A stretch of 64,000 nucleotides of DNA from the NCBI RefSeq assembly GCF_900094625.1, contig NZ_FMAJ01000002.1, positions 248,001-312,000 of the forward strand, in the 5' to 3' direction. Shown here one piece after another: positions 11,016 to 22,698 of the stretch; position 1 is the stretch's first letter; every line of letters begins with the position of its first letter. The DNA comes from Rhizobium aethiopicum. Lineage in GTDB: Bacteria; Pseudomonadota; Alphaproteobacteria; Rhizobiales; Rhizobiaceae. The position numbers and the translations under genes were made by a program. Under the pieces are notes generated by a model. It made no database searches, was not told where the DNA came from, and worked only from the letters and a program-made list of their open reading frames with translations.

Positions 11016-11150
11016 CCCTCACCCTAACCCTCTCCCCGCTCGCGGGGAGAGGGGACGTGCCCAACCGGCCCGCTTGAGTATGCGGAGACGGCACGGCAAG
11101 TCCCTTCGCCCCGCGAGTGGGGAGAAGGTGCCGGCAGGCGGATGAGGGGC
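11016..11150. repeat. RIME-type intergenic palindromic repeat
   Basis: The element starts with CCCTCACCCTAACCCTCTCC and ends with GGAGAAGGTGCCGGCAGGCG plus ATGAGGGG, with internal hairpins such as CTCCCCGCTCGCGGGGAGAG. The last 31 bases are identical to 42600-42630. This matches the Rhizobium-specific intergenic mosaic element known from Rhizobiales. It separates kbl from tdh within a likely operon and may modulate mRNA stability. Confidence 0.85.
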
Positions 11151-11188
11151 GGCAACAGGCAACCGCCAAAGGGGCATAGGATACAGAT

Positions 11189-12226
<1,038 letters not shown>

Positions 12227-12236
12227 GGAGGACGAC

Positions 12237-12584
12237 ATGCTCTACGAAGGAAGCTGCCATTGCGGCAACATCGCTTTCAACGTCGAAGGCGAATTCGCCG
12301 AGGCGCTCGATTGCAACTGTTCGCTCTGCCGCAGGCGAGGCGGGCTTCTCGCCTTCGTGCCGCGCGAGAAGCTGGTGCTGAAGACGCCGGAAGACAATAT
12401 GTTGACCTATACTTTCAACAGGCATGTCATCCGGCATCATTTCTGCGCCAATTGCGGCATCGCGCCGTTCGGTGAAGGTGTCGCCCCGAATGGTTCGGTC
12501 ATGGCCTCGATCAATCTGCGCTGCATTCCCGAACTCGATCTCGGCGCACTGAAGGTGACGGCCTATGACGGCGCGGCGCACTAG
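12237..12584 (+). CDS. GFA-family (CENP-V/GFA domain) zinc protein
   Basis: A 115-aa protein with the GFA cysteine pattern: GSCHCGNIAF, CNCSLCRRRGG and FCANCGIAPF. The family is named after glutathione-dependent formaldehyde-activating enzyme, but most members are uncharacterised, so no reaction is claimed. GGAGGA lies 6 bases before the ATG. It begins 10 bases after the tdh stop and is likely the last gene of the kbl-tdh unit. Confidence 0.88.
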   Translation: MLYEGSCHCGNIAFNVEGEFAEALDCNCSLCRRRGGLLAFVPREKLVLKTPEDNMLTYTFNRHVIRHHFCANCGIAPFGEGVAPNGSVMASINLRCIPELDLGALKVTAYDGAAH

Positions 12585-13058
12585 CGCGAACGATATCCGC
12601 CCGGCAAGAGGGCAATATATCCCAGCTACAACTGGCGCCAGCGGCCGCAGTAATAGATGCAGCGGCCAAAATCTTTGCCGCCCTTGTCTTTTGTTCGCTG
12701 CTTCTTAAATAAGGTTCGCAATCGCAGCCGCGGTTCAAAGCCTGTGGATAAGGCTTTTTCCGAGTTTTCGCGTGCTTTTTTGCTGGAAAAGCTTGACGAG
12801 AACAAAAAATGTGGGAATCACCGTTCGACTTGTTGAAACGGTGAACTGGGTCAAGGCGGATCGCGCAACCATGGCCGGAAATCCAAAGGCAAGAATGCTT
12901 TGCTGTCCGGTACCGGCGATCGTGGTTAATCAGACTTTAAATGTCATCCCGTTAGGTGGGCTCAGGTGATTCAAGGGCGACGCGAGCGGCGCGTCAGGCC
13001 CTGAGACGGCCCATTCACCGTAGCGAGATTGGATAGCGTCAGGAAGGCGACGATATAA
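12585..13058. other. Upstream region of rpoD
   Basis: Some 470 bases without a convincing gene. The part from about 12740 to 12830 is AT-richer and probably carries the rpoD promoter(s). A CTTGAC hexamer at 12792-12797 resembles an alphaproteobacterial -35 box, but the base run 17 positions later (GAATCA) does not match a -10, so no promoter is called. A short open frame within it lacks a ribosome-binding site. Confidence 0.5.
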
Positions 13059-15116
<2,058 letters not shown>

Positions 15117-15141
15117 CGCTTCGACGATGTGATAATTTTGG

Positions 15142-15173
15142 AAAAGCCGGGCTTCGCGCCCGGCTTTTGCTTT
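15142..15173 (+). terminator. Intrinsic terminator of rpoD
   Basis: AAAAGCCGGGC (15142-15152) and GCCCGGCTTTT (15158-15168) form a perfect 11-bp stem with loop TTCGC, followed by GCTTTT. It is positioned directly behind rpoD. Confidence 0.9.
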
Positions 15174-15423
15174 TATGATCAATATCAACGATCCTGGCGG
15201 CTGCTTGTCGCCTTGTGGTGACAAGCCTATAATCCGGCCACGGGTAGGGATCGATCGCGACGCGCGAGCGAGGGGCGACATATGCCTGCATAGGCCTATC
15301 CTCCGCTGGATCCAGATGGTTTCAGACCTTGCCGGCCTAAAATCCGAATCCGGATCTGCATCAAGAAATAGAGCATGTGTCGTCTGCTGAGGTTTTCGGC
15401 ACCACGCTCTGGGGAGGTGCGAT

Positions 15424-15717
15424 ATGACCACTTACATTCTTTTGATCAATTGGACGGACCAAGGCATCCGCAATGTCCGAGACTCGCCGAAACGGCTGGA
15501 CGCGGCGAAGAAATTGCTCGCGAGCGTCGGCGGCTCCTTCAACCAGTTTTATCTGACGATGGGCGGGCATGACATGGTTGCCGTCTGCGAGGCGCCCGAT
15601 GATGCCGTCATGGCGCATTTCACTTTGTCTCTATCCATGGGCGGCAATGTCCGGACCGAGACGCTGAAGGCCTTCCCGGAGGCGGCCTATCGGGATCTGA
15701 TAGGCTCGCTCAGCTAG
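15424..15717 (+). CDS. GYD-domain protein
   Basis: A 97-aa single-domain protein of the GYD family (TTYILLINWTDQGIRN, YLTMGGHDMVAVCEAPDD), a ferredoxin-like small fold whose biochemical role is unknown. GGGGAGGTGCGAT gives a good ribosome-binding site before the ATG. The 250 bases between the rpoD terminator and this gene hold no other gene. No operon partner is evident. Confidence 0.9.
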   Translation: MTTYILLINWTDQGIRNVRDSPKRLDAAKKLLASVGGSFNQFYLTMGGHDMVAVCEAPDDAVMAHFTLSLSMGGNVRTETLKAFPEAAYRDLIGSLS

Positions 15718-15834
15718 ACCCAAGCCAAAGGAAGCTGGCGACGGGGCCCTGCCGACCAACGGGCCTTGCGGCGATCACAAGGTTTTTTGCTTTTGCGGCT
15801 TGATGCTGCCGGCTTTAGAGGCCACATCGCTGCT

Positions 15835-16872
15835 GTGACAGACGACGTGGACTTGGCAGAGACGACTCACGAAACGGCAAAACGGCGGCCTGAAATCCGC
15901 TGGGGTATCGGTGCGTCCGTGCTTCTGCATGTGCCGGTCGTTGCCCTCCTTATCTTCGGACTGCCGAAGATCGAGCCGAAGCCCCCGGAGGACGACAGCG
16001 TGAAGGTGGAACTCGTGCCGCCGCCGGAGGAGAAGAAGCCGGAAGAGAAAAAGCCTGAGAAGAAGCCGCCGCAAGAGGCCAGGAAGGCGCCTCCACCACC
16101 GCCGCCGCCTCCGCCTCCGCCAGCAAAGAAAGCTGTCGAGCAGGCTAAGCCGAAGCCCATGCCGACTTTCAATCCTGTTACCGAGTTTGGAAATAGGAAT
16201 AGCGGTCCTGACAAAGCCTTGGCGGGAAATTCTTCTCAAGGTGAAAAGAAAGCCGCAACAACTCCGCCGCAGCGCGATACTGCATCGGAACACGGGCCGA
16301 CGAAGACTATTGCGGCAGAACAAAAAACCGAGGAGCCGCCATCGAAACCCGTGCCGGATGATGTGAAGCTGCCCGAGGTGGCTGCGATCGACGTTTCTCC
16401 GGAGCGGAAGGGGCCGCCGGCGGAAGCTTCTGGCGAAGTCAACACGACGATCGAGCCGGCCAAACCGCCTGAGAAAACTACCAACAAGCCGAAAACGCTG
16501 CCTGACAACAACGATCTACCGGAGTCAAAAACGCTGTTTTCACCGGCGGCCGATGGCAGTTTATTTGCGCAAACGGCGATGGGTGGCCTTTCGCGCAAAG
16601 AACGAGTGGCGACGCTTTGTACCACCGAGCTGCAGGGCCAACTTGTCAACGGTTCGCCGCCGTATTTCCCGGTCGCCTTGCCAAGTTTCGGCTTGCGAGC
16701 CGGTACGATTCTGGACGTGAAGGATGCAGCTTTTGGCACAGCCAACGGCTGGTTCCAAGTTCGTTTCCGTTGCGAGGTGGACGAGGGAGCTACCAAAGTT
16801 GTGTCCTTTGCTCACCAGGTCGGCGGACGAGTTCCCCGCAGCGAGTATTCCAAGTATGATATCGATGACTAA
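15835..16872 (+). CDS. TonB-like DUF930 family protein
   Basis: About 345 aa from a GTG start. The N-terminus is short and cytoplasmic, then there is one membrane segment (GIGASVLLHVPVVALLIFGL), then a long Pro/Lys/Glu-rich stretch (PPPEEKKPEEKK and a run of ten prolines) as in TonB. The C-terminal ~110 residues (LSRKERVATLCTTELQGQL) resemble DUF930 of Rhizobiales. It may span the periplasm, but energy transduction is not shown: the C-domain is not the TonB fold I recognise. An upstream TTG at 15766 is an alternative start. The codon composition of the Pro/Lys part is unusual only because of its low complexity. Confidence 0.75.
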   Translation: MTDDVDLAETTHETAKRRPEIRWGIGASVLLHVPVVALLIFGLPKIEPKPPEDDSVKVELVPPPEEKKPEEKKPEKKPPQEARKAPPPPPPPPPPPAKKAVEQAKPKPMPTFNPVTEFGNRNSGPDKALAGNSSQGEKKAATTPPQRDTASEHGPTKTIAAEQKTEEPPSKPVPDDVKLPEVAAIDVSPERKGPPAEASGEVNTTIEPAKPPEKTTNKPKTLPDNNDLPESKTLFSPAADGSLFAQTAMGGLSRKERVATLCTTELQGQLVNGSPPYFPVALPSFGLRAGTILDVKDAAFGTANGWFQVRFRCEVDEGATKVVSFAHQVGGRVPRSEYSKYDIDD

Positions 16873-16972
16873 AGCGCGTGCGATCTTCTCCGTCTCGCAA
16901 CCAGCCACGCGCAAGGAACCGCACCTAGCCTCTCCTCAGGCCGTGATGGTACGGTGAAGAGGGGACGGTGAT

Positions 16973-17134
16973 ATGTCGAACGAGATCGAGCGGTTTTTGG
17001 AGCGTCAGGATGAAGCCGTGGCTGCGCTGTTTCTCGAAAACAAATCCGACGAGCTGACCGATATCCTGGTGGCGGCGCTCGAAGAGGCTCTCGAGATCCT
17101 GCTCGAAGCAGCCCCCGCCGAAACGCTTCATTGA
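16973..17134 (+). CDS. 53-aa acidic helical protein coupled to the APH gene
   Basis: A short open frame reading MSNEIERFLERQDEAVAALF with a second half rich in Glu, Ala and Leu (DILVAALEEALEILLEA), predicted all-helical and acidic. GAGGGGACGGTGAT before the ATG is a plausible ribosome-binding site. Its stop codon overlaps the TTG start of the phosphotransferase gene (TTGA, 17131-17134), which suggests translational coupling. No known family is recognised. An antisense frame of similar length exists but lacks a start signal. Confidence 0.6.
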   Translation: MSNEIERFLERQDEAVAALFLENKSDELTDILVAALEEALEILLEAAPAETLH

Positions 17135-17919
17135 CATATTCCAAGACGTTGCCGGCTGGACCTTTCGGCGCGCGCCTGTCCGGCTACCGGATGGAGCGCG
17201 ATGCGCTCGGTCGGTCAGCGGCGAGCGTCTTTCGCCTGGAAGGCGAGGGACTGCCGGCGCTTTATCTAAAGGTCGAGGCGGCGGGGCCGTTCGGCGAGCT
17301 TGCCGATGAAGCCGCTCGGCTCGCCTGGCTCAAGGCTTCCGGCCTGCCATGTCCGGAGGTGATTGGCCGGGAAAACGACGGCGAGCGCAACTGGCTGCTG
17401 ATCAGCGCACTGCCAGGAACCGATCTTGCCAGCGCCTCGGCGCTGACGCCGCTGGCGCGCGTCGAGCTGCTGGCGGAGGCGCTGCTCGCTCTTCATCGCC
17501 TGCCGATCACTTCCTGTCCGTTCGATCACCGTCTGGCGGGGCGCGTGCCGCTGGCGCGCGCCCGCATGCAGGCCGGAATCGTCGACGGGACCGACTTCGA
17601 CGAGACACGGCTCGGCAAAAGCCCCGAAGCATTGTTTGCCGAACTCGAAAACCGAAGGCCGTGCAGCGAGGATATCGTCGTCACCCATGGAGATGCCTGC
17701 CTGCCGAACTTCGTGGCTTCCGACGGCCAATTCTCGGGCTATATCGATTGCAGCCGCCTCGGCGTCGCCGACCGCTACCAGGATATCGCGCTCGCCTGCC
17801 GCAGCATCACCTATAATTTCGGCGAGGCGCTGGTGCAGCCATTTCTCGATCGTTACGGCCTGCCGGCGCCTGATCCGGCGAGGCTCGATTACTATCAGCT
17901 GCTCGACGAATTCTTTTAG
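17131..17919 (+). CDS. APH(3')-type aminoglycoside phosphotransferase
   Basis: A kinase-fold protein of 262 aa. The Brenner motif VVTHGDACLPNF and the metal-binding segment YIDCSRLGVADRYQDIALA, as well as the C-terminal LLDEFF, closely follow the pattern of APH(3') neomycin/kanamycin kinases. The N-lobe has LYLKVEA with the ATP-binding lysine. Chromosomal homologs in soil bacteria may phosphorylate other substrates, so resistance is plausible but unproven. The start is a TTG overlapping the upstream small ORF and has no Shine-Dalgarno of its own. Confidence 0.9.
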   Translation: MTYSKTLPAGPFGARLSGYRMERDALGRSAASVFRLEGEGLPALYLKVEAAGPFGELADEAARLAWLKASGLPCPEVIGRENDGERNWLLISALPGTDLASASALTPLARVELLAEALLALHRLPITSCPFDHRLAGRVPLARARMQAGIVDGTDFDETRLGKSPEALFAELENRRPCSEDIVVTHGDACLPNFVASDGQFSGYIDCSRLGVADRYQDIALACRSITYNFGEALVQPFLDRYGLPAPDPARLDYYQLLDEFF

Positions 17920-17979
17920 ACGGTTGCGTCATCAAGGCGCGGCTGGCAGAGTTGCCGGCATCGGGCCTGCGGATGTGAA

Positions 17980-18774
17980 ATGCCTAAAAACCAGTTCAGG
18001 ATGCTGCGCTCGGCGCTGACAGGCGTCGAAGCGGTGGAAGCCGAAACGCCTCACAGTTTCGCCAGGCATACGCATGAGCAGTTCGGCATTGGTCTCGTCT
18101 CGTCTGGGGCACAGAAATCGCTGAGCGGGCGCGGCATGGTGGAGGCCGAGGCCGGCGATATCATCACCGTCAATCCGAACGAGGTGCATGACGGCGCGCC
18201 GATCGGCCAGCGCCGGTCGTGGCGCATCCTCTATTTCGATCCCGAAATCGTCACCGGCCTCTCGCGAGAGATCGGCTCAGGGCGCTCGGAAATCCCGCAT
18301 CCCGTCATGCGCGATGCGGTGATCGCCGCCCGCTTCGAAACGCTATTTGGCGCGGTGACCGCCAACACGGCCGACGGGCTGCTCTGCGAGCAACTGCTTC
18401 TGCAAGTCGTCGCCGATGTAATGGGGGAACGCGGCCGCAGCGAAGAGAGACCGCCTGTGCCGACGTCCATCCGCGCGGCGCGGGATCTGATCGACGACGA
18501 TCCTCTTGCCGCCGTCTCGCTTGCCGATCTTTCCAGGGAAAGCGGCCTCAGCCGCTTCCAGGTGCTGCGCGGCTTCGCCAGGGCGACGGGACTGACACCG
18601 CATGCCTATCTCGTCCAGGCCCGCATCCATATCGCCCGGCGGCTGATCGCCGATGGCATGCCGCTTGCGCAAGCCGCTTTTGCCAGCGGCTTTGCCGACC
18701 AGAGCCATATGACGCGGGTCTTCGTGCGCAAATATGGTCTCTCGCCACGGCTCTATGCCGGCGCGTTTCTCTGA
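17980..18774 (+). CDS. AraC-family transcriptional regulator
   Basis: 264 aa. The N-terminal cupin-like AraC_binding domain (FARHTHEQFGIGLVSSGAQ, DIITVNPNEVHDGAP) is followed by two helix-turn-helix motifs (LADLSRESGLSRFQVLRGF and QAAFASGFADQSHMTRVFVR). This is the architecture of AraC regulators that sit next to exporters, and a DMT-family exporter gene follows 117 bases downstream, a likely target. The ligand is unknown. Confidence 0.93.
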   Translation: MPKNQFRMLRSALTGVEAVEAETPHSFARHTHEQFGIGLVSSGAQKSLSGRGMVEAEAGDIITVNPNEVHDGAPIGQRRSWRILYFDPEIVTGLSREIGSGRSEIPHPVMRDAVIAARFETLFGAVTANTADGLLCEQLLLQVVADVMGERGRSEERPPVPTSIRAARDLIDDDPLAAVSLADLSRESGLSRFQVLRGFARATGLTPHAYLVQARIHIARRLIADGMPLAQAAFASGFADQSHMTRVFVRKYGLSPRLYAGAFL

Positions 18775-18891
18775 AGGTGGCTCTAGCACCCGCCATCGTC
18801 CTTCGATGTCTTAGTCATACGTCCCTGCAATTTCGTTCAAGACCCCAGCGGGTCCCTGCTGTTTCCTCGGCGCATCCAACGGGGGCGCTTC

Positions 18892-19785
18892 ATGTCGAGA
18901 CAGGTTCAAGGCTATTTCTATCTGGCGCTGGCCATGCTGACGGTCGGCAGCACTGTCATCGCGAGCAAGCTGATTGCTTCGGGACTGCCGCCGTTTACCG
19001 CAACAGCTTTGCGCTTCGCCCTCGCTCTTCCCGTCTTTTTCCTCCTGATGCGGGCAAGCGGTGCCCGGTTGCCGAAGCTCTCCGGCCATGACCGTCTCAT
19101 CCTCGTCATTCAGGCTGGCGCCGGCAGCGTCGGGTATACGACGCTGCTGATATCGGGCCTTAGCCTGACCTCGGCCGCCGATGCCGGCGTCATCATCGGC
19201 ACGCTGCCTGTGGTCTCGGCGGCGATTTCGATCCTGCTGCTGCGGGAACGGCCGCAGCGCGCCCTGCTTCTCGCCGTGGCGCTGGCGAGCGTCGGCGTGT
19301 TTTCGATCGCCTTCACGCCGCAGGCGATCGGCGGGTCGCTTGCCGGCAATCTGCTGATTTTTCTCGCGGTCATCTGCGAGGGCCTGTTCATTCTCTTGAA
19401 CAAGCGGCTGGCGGCTGACATTCCGCCGCTTGCCCAGTCGACGCTGATGACCGGTATCGGCTTCGCCGTCTCTATCGTTCCGGCCATTTTCGAGGCGCCC
19501 TTTGCGCAGGGATTTTCCACAAGCGCTGCCGCTGCCGTCGTCTATTACGCCCTGGTGCCGACCGTCGGCGGCTTTCTGCTCTGGTATGCGGGGGCGGAGA
19601 GGGTGAGCGGCACCGAAGCCGCGCTCTTCACCGCGCTTGCGCCTGTTTCGGCCGTCATGCTCGCCTTCGTCGTTCTCGGCGAGCCGGTCGGCTTCAACCA
19701 GATTACCGGCATCGCCTGCGTGCTGGTGGCGGTGTTCGGGCTTGCCCTTGCGGGAAGGCACAGGAAACCCATTGAGGGGAAATGA
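18892..19785 (+). CDS. DMT-superfamily (EamA) transporter
   Basis: An inner-membrane protein of 297 aa with about ten hydrophobic helices in two EamA repeats; the first begins YLALAMLTVGSTVIASKLI and the second around LLIFLAVICEGLFILLNKRL. EamA proteins export amino acids and other metabolites. It follows the AraC regulator in the same direction and overlaps the next gene by four bases (ATGA), so the three may be regulated together. Confidence 0.92.
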   Translation: MSRQVQGYFYLALAMLTVGSTVIASKLIASGLPPFTATALRFALALPVFFLLMRASGARLPKLSGHDRLILVIQAGAGSVGYTTLLISGLSLTSAADAGVIIGTLPVVSAAISILLLRERPQRALLLAVALASVGVFSIAFTPQAIGGSLAGNLLIFLAVICEGLFILLNKRLAADIPPLAQSTLMTGIGFAVSIVPAIFEAPFAQGFSTSAAAAVVYYALVPTVGGFLLWYAGAERVSGTEAALFTALAPVSAVMLAFVVLGEPVGFNQITGIACVLVAVFGLALAGRHRKPIEGK

Positions 19786-20486
19786 CCATGCAGTTCAGCC
19801 ATTCCGACGCAATATGGCAGGTTTTTCCGGAGCTTGCCGCCGGTGTGCTTCATGCCGAAGGCATTCATGCGGCGGCAGACGTCGAGGAGGCGGTCGCAAG
19901 TTTCAGCGCGATTGCCGAGGCCCGCCTGGCCGAAGCCCAGGAGAGCGAATTCCCGGAGATCCAGGCCTGGCGGCGCGGCTTTTCCCGCATGGGGCTGAAG
20001 CCGACGCAGTATCGCTGCGCCTCCGAGGCGCTGTTGCGCCGCTTCCGCCAGGAGCGCACCCTGCCGCGCCTCCATCCGCTCATCGATCTCTGCAATTCGA
20101 TTTCACTCGCCTTTGCCATCCCTGTCGCGGTCTTCGACGCGGGAAAAATCGCCGGCGATCTCCAGGTGCGGCACGCAACGGGGCATGAGACCTATCTCAC
20201 CTTCGGCGGCGAAAGCGAACATCCGGAGCAGGACGAGGTGATCTTTGCGGATGACGAAGGCAGAGCGCATGCGCGCCGCTGGACGAACCGGCAGAGTGGG
20301 CTTTCGGCGGTGCGGGAGACGACGGCCTCGGTGCTGATCGTCGCCGAGGCGCTGCATGCCGGCGCCGGCGAGGATACCGGCAGGCTAATCGCGACGCTCG
20401 CCGATGCACTCGCAAGTCGCTGGCCGGTGACGGCGGCGACCGCCACGCTCACGCGCGCATCACCGCGTTTCGAATTCCATGTGTGA
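19782..20486 (+). CDS. B3/B4 tRNA-binding-domain protein
   Basis: A 234-aa cytoplasmic protein with the B3/4 fold otherwise found in the beta subunit of phenylalanyl-tRNA synthetase: EIQAWRRGFSRMGLKPTQYR and LHPLIDLCNSISLAFAIPVA. Stand-alone members are thought to help edit or recognise mischarged tRNA or amino acids, but this is only partly established. The ATG at 19782 overlaps the exporter stop; an ATG at 19788 has the better-spaced GAGGGGA. Confidence 0.85.
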   Translation: MTMQFSHSDAIWQVFPELAAGVLHAEGIHAAADVEEAVASFSAIAEARLAEAQESEFPEIQAWRRGFSRMGLKPTQYRCASEALLRRFRQERTLPRLHPLIDLCNSISLAFAIPVAVFDAGKIAGDLQVRHATGHETYLTFGGESEHPEQDEVIFADDEGRAHARRWTNRQSGLSAVRETTASVLIVAEALHAGAGEDTGRLIATLADALASRWPVTAATATLTRASPRFEFHV

Positions 20487-20566
20487 GGGCAGGGAATGTT
20501 CAGGGCTTGGGCCGGCTTCATAAGCGCCCTATCTCAGGGGCATCGCTATTCTCTGGAGACGAACCC

Positions 20567-20965
20567 ATGTTGGACAAGTCGATCAAGATTCCGGGGCCGG
20601 ACCATCCGATCACGGTCGAGCATAATTCCTGCCGCGTCGTCGTCACAGTCGGCGGCAGGCTGATTGCCGACAGTCGCAACGCGCTGACGCTGCGCGAAGC
20701 CTCCTATCCGCCGGTCCACTATATTCCGCGCAGCGATGTCGACATGTCGCTGCTTCAGCGCACCGATCACACCACGCATTGCCCCTACAAGGGCGATGCC
20801 TCCTATTACAGCATTGCTCTGGGCGGCGAACGCTCCGAGAACGCGGCCTGGACCTACGAAGCCCCGCATGCCGCCGTCAGCAACATCAAGGACCATCTCG
20901 CTTTCTATCCCGACCGTGTCGACGCAATCGAGGAAATGGCTTCGCCCGAGGCGGGCGCCTTCTGA
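20567..20965 (+). CDS. DUF427 domain protein
   Basis: A 132-aa protein. The DUF427 signature is PVHYIPRSDVDMSLLQRTDH followed by CPYKGDASYYSI and AAWTYEAPHAAV. The family is small, soluble and of unknown biochemical function. CTGGAGACGAACCC precedes the chosen ATG. It is followed by an EcfG-type promoter and a DUF6894 gene. Confidence 0.92.
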   Translation: MLDKSIKIPGPDHPITVEHNSCRVVVTVGGRLIADSRNALTLREASYPPVHYIPRSDVDMSLLQRTDHTTHCPYKGDASYYSIALGGERSENAAWTYEAPHAAVSNIKDHLAFYPDRVDAIEEMASPEAGAF

Positions 20966-21012
20966 CGATCCCCCTGAGCTGCCGAGTGTCGGAGCGTTGA
21001 GATCCTTCCGGC

Positions 21013-21037
21013 GGAACCTGTCGCCTCCAGTTTCGTT
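21013..21037 (+). promoter_or_regulatory. EcfG-type general stress promoter
   Basis: GGAAC (21013-21017), a 16-base spacer and CGTT (21034-21037). This is an exact match to the alphaproteobacterial general-stress sigma factor EcfG consensus. It ends 25 bases before the GTG start of the DUF6894 gene, a normal promoter distance. Confidence 0.75.
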
Positions 21038-21062
21038 AAGGGCATCATCGAAGGAGTATGCC

Positions 21063-21293
21063 GTGCCGAAATTCCACTTCCAGCTCTTCGATCGCGATGG
21101 CGTCGGCACTGAGACCGGATACGAATTCGAATCCGTCGAGGCGGCGAAGGCCGAAGCGCGAAGGGTGCTCGCAGAGATGGCAGCCGAAGGCCTGCCGACT
21201 GCACCTTTGAACATGCTTTCGGTCGAACTCTTCGACGAAAGCCGAAAACCGCTTGCGGAAATCCGGCTGGTTCTCGAAGAGATCGCGAAATAA
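21063..21293 (+). CDS. Small DUF6894-like protein
   Basis: 76 aa starting at a GTG that lies 6 bases after AAGGAG (21051-21056). It begins PKFHFQLFDRDGVGTETGYEF and continues with the helix VEAAKAEARRVLAEMA and a C-terminal beta segment (LNMLSVELFDES), the usual DUF6894 layout of rhizobial small proteins. An EcfG-type promoter stands directly upstream, so expression in stationary phase or stress is likely. A second family member is 230 bases downstream on the other strand. Confidence 0.8.
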   Translation: MPKFHFQLFDRDGVGTETGYEFESVEAAKAEARRVLAEMAAEGLPTAPLNMLSVELFDESRKPLAEIRLVLEEIAK

Positions 21294-21518
21294 CCGCGAT
21301 CGGCATCCCGAACGGACAAATACCTGCAGACACCGCCCGGGTCGCGGAACTATGTCAAATTTAATTGCCGCTTGTGAGGGCGAGCCTTAATGCACTTCGC
21401 CGGACGTGTGCAGCGGTTCGGGACAACGACATGTATAAAACAAGGAGCCGAAGCGCGTCCATCGACCGGGTCGGATTGATGTGTATGGATGGCCAGGCGG
21501 CAGCCCCGATGGAGGGCG

Positions 21519-21764
21519 TCATCGCGTGACGTCGAGCCACTCATTGCTGAAGACAAGGCTGGCGACCGTGACCGGATCGCCGCTTTCGTCGCGAACGGTG
21601 ACGGCGATTGTCATGCGATCAGCTGCCGGCAATTCGTCACGGGCCACATCCAGCAGGATGCGAGTCACCTCTTTTGGAATGTCCTCGCGAGATTTGAGCT
21701 CGGTGCCGTGCTCGTCGCGTGTCGGACCTTCCCCGTTGTGCAGATCGAAAAAGTAGCGAGCCAT
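21519..21764 (-). CDS. Small DUF6894 protein
   Basis: 81 aa, starting MARYFFDLHNGEGPTRDEHG, then ELKSREDIPKEVTRILLDVA and the C-terminal strand pair MTIAVTVRDESG. This is the typical DUF6894 form. AGGAAAGAAC precedes the ATG. A GGAAC-N17-AGTT sequence on the minus strand (21789-21814) is a near match to an EcfG promoter with one -10 mismatch. Function unknown. Confidence 0.85.
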   Translation of the reverse strand: MARYFFDLHNGEGPTRDEHGTELKSREDIPKEVTRILLDVARDELPAADRMTIAVTVRDESGDPVTVASLVFSNEWLDVTR

Positions 21765-21895
21765 GTTCTTTCCTGCGCGTCAGGAGAGAACTCACAGATG
21801 AAGATAATTGTTCCGAGGCTAGGCATTGATTCTTATAGAAAATACAGGTCGCATCGAAATCGATCGGGGCTACGGCAATATTGGCGGGCAGGCCT

Positions 21896-22615
21896 GTGAT
21901 TGAGTCGCTGCTGCTCAACCTCGGAAGCCGGGACGCGCTGTCGGCCGAGGAGGAAAACCATCTGCGATCGATCATCGTCAGGGATCGGCAGTTTGCCGCC
22001 GGGGAGGATCTCGTTCCGGAGGGAAGCCGGCCACCCTACAGCACGCTGCTCATCGACGGCTTTGCGGCGCGCTACAAGCTGATGGCCGACGGCAGCCGGC
22101 AGATCACCGCCCTGCATGTCGCCGGCGATTTTGTCGACCTCCATGCCTTCCCGGTCAAGAAGATGGATCATGGCATCGTGGCGCTGTCGCCCTGTCACGT
22201 CGCATTGGCCGATCATGCCGACTTGCGGGCGATCACCGAGCACATGCCGCATCTGACGCGGCTGCTCTGGCTCGACACGCTCGTCGATGGCGCCATTCAC
22301 CGGGAATGGATCGTCGCCATGGGCCGGCGCTCCAAACGCGCACAGATCGCCCATCTCGTCTGCGAACTCTTCGTGCGCCTGCAGGTCGTCAGGCGGACGC
22401 GGGGCGAGAGCTTTCAGTTTCCGCTGACACAGATCGAGATGGCCGATGTGCTCGGCATTTCAGTCGTCCACCTCAACAAGACGCTGCAGGCCCTCAGGCG
22501 CGAGGGCGCCTTTACCTGGGAAAACCGCACCATCACCATCGTCGACTGGGAACGCCTGCAGGAGATTGCCGAATTCGACCCCGCCTATCTCAGCATCTCC
22601 AGGGAGCCGCGCTGA
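21896..22615 (+). CDS. Crp/Fnr-family transcriptional regulator
   Basis: About 239 aa. The N-terminal cyclic-nucleotide-like sensor domain includes LLIDGFAARYKLMADGSRQI and VAGDFVDLHAF; the C-terminal winged helix has LTQIEMADVLGISVVHLNKT. No cysteine cluster for an iron-sulfur centre is visible, so it is not an Fnr oxygen sensor. The GTG at 21896 was preferred to a TTG at 21881 because GGGCAGG lies upstream. The effector is unknown. Confidence 0.9.
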   Translation: MIESLLLNLGSRDALSAEEENHLRSIIVRDRQFAAGEDLVPEGSRPPYSTLLIDGFAARYKLMADGSRQITALHVAGDFVDLHAFPVKKMDHGIVALSPCHVALADHADLRAITEHMPHLTRLLWLDTLVDGAIHREWIVAMGRRSKRAQIAHLVCELFVRLQVVRRTRGESFQFPLTQIEMADVLGISVVHLNKTLQALRREGAFTWENRTITIVDWERLQEIAEFDPAYLSISREPR

Positions 22616-22698
22616 TATCAGCCGCCACGCACGCGCGTTGAAAGCGCGGAAAGGCATCGTTAGATTCTGGCGGCGGGAATCATTCGGCGGGGCGGTGC

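Noticed and set aside
11016..11150. The repeat between kbl and tdh as a CRISPR-like or terminator element
   Set aside because: It matches other RIME copies in the window and has no spacer-repeat pattern.
12792..12820. CTTGAC as a -35 box of rpoD
   Set aside because: No matching -10 sequence is found at 16-18 bases distance.
12772..12969. A 65-codon open frame upstream of rpoD
   Set aside because: It has no ribosome-binding site and an odd composition, and it lies where the rpoD promoter is expected.
18811..19761. A 316-codon minus-strand frame over the DMT transporter
   Set aside because: It is rich in Arg, His and Gln, typical of antisense translation of membrane-protein codons.
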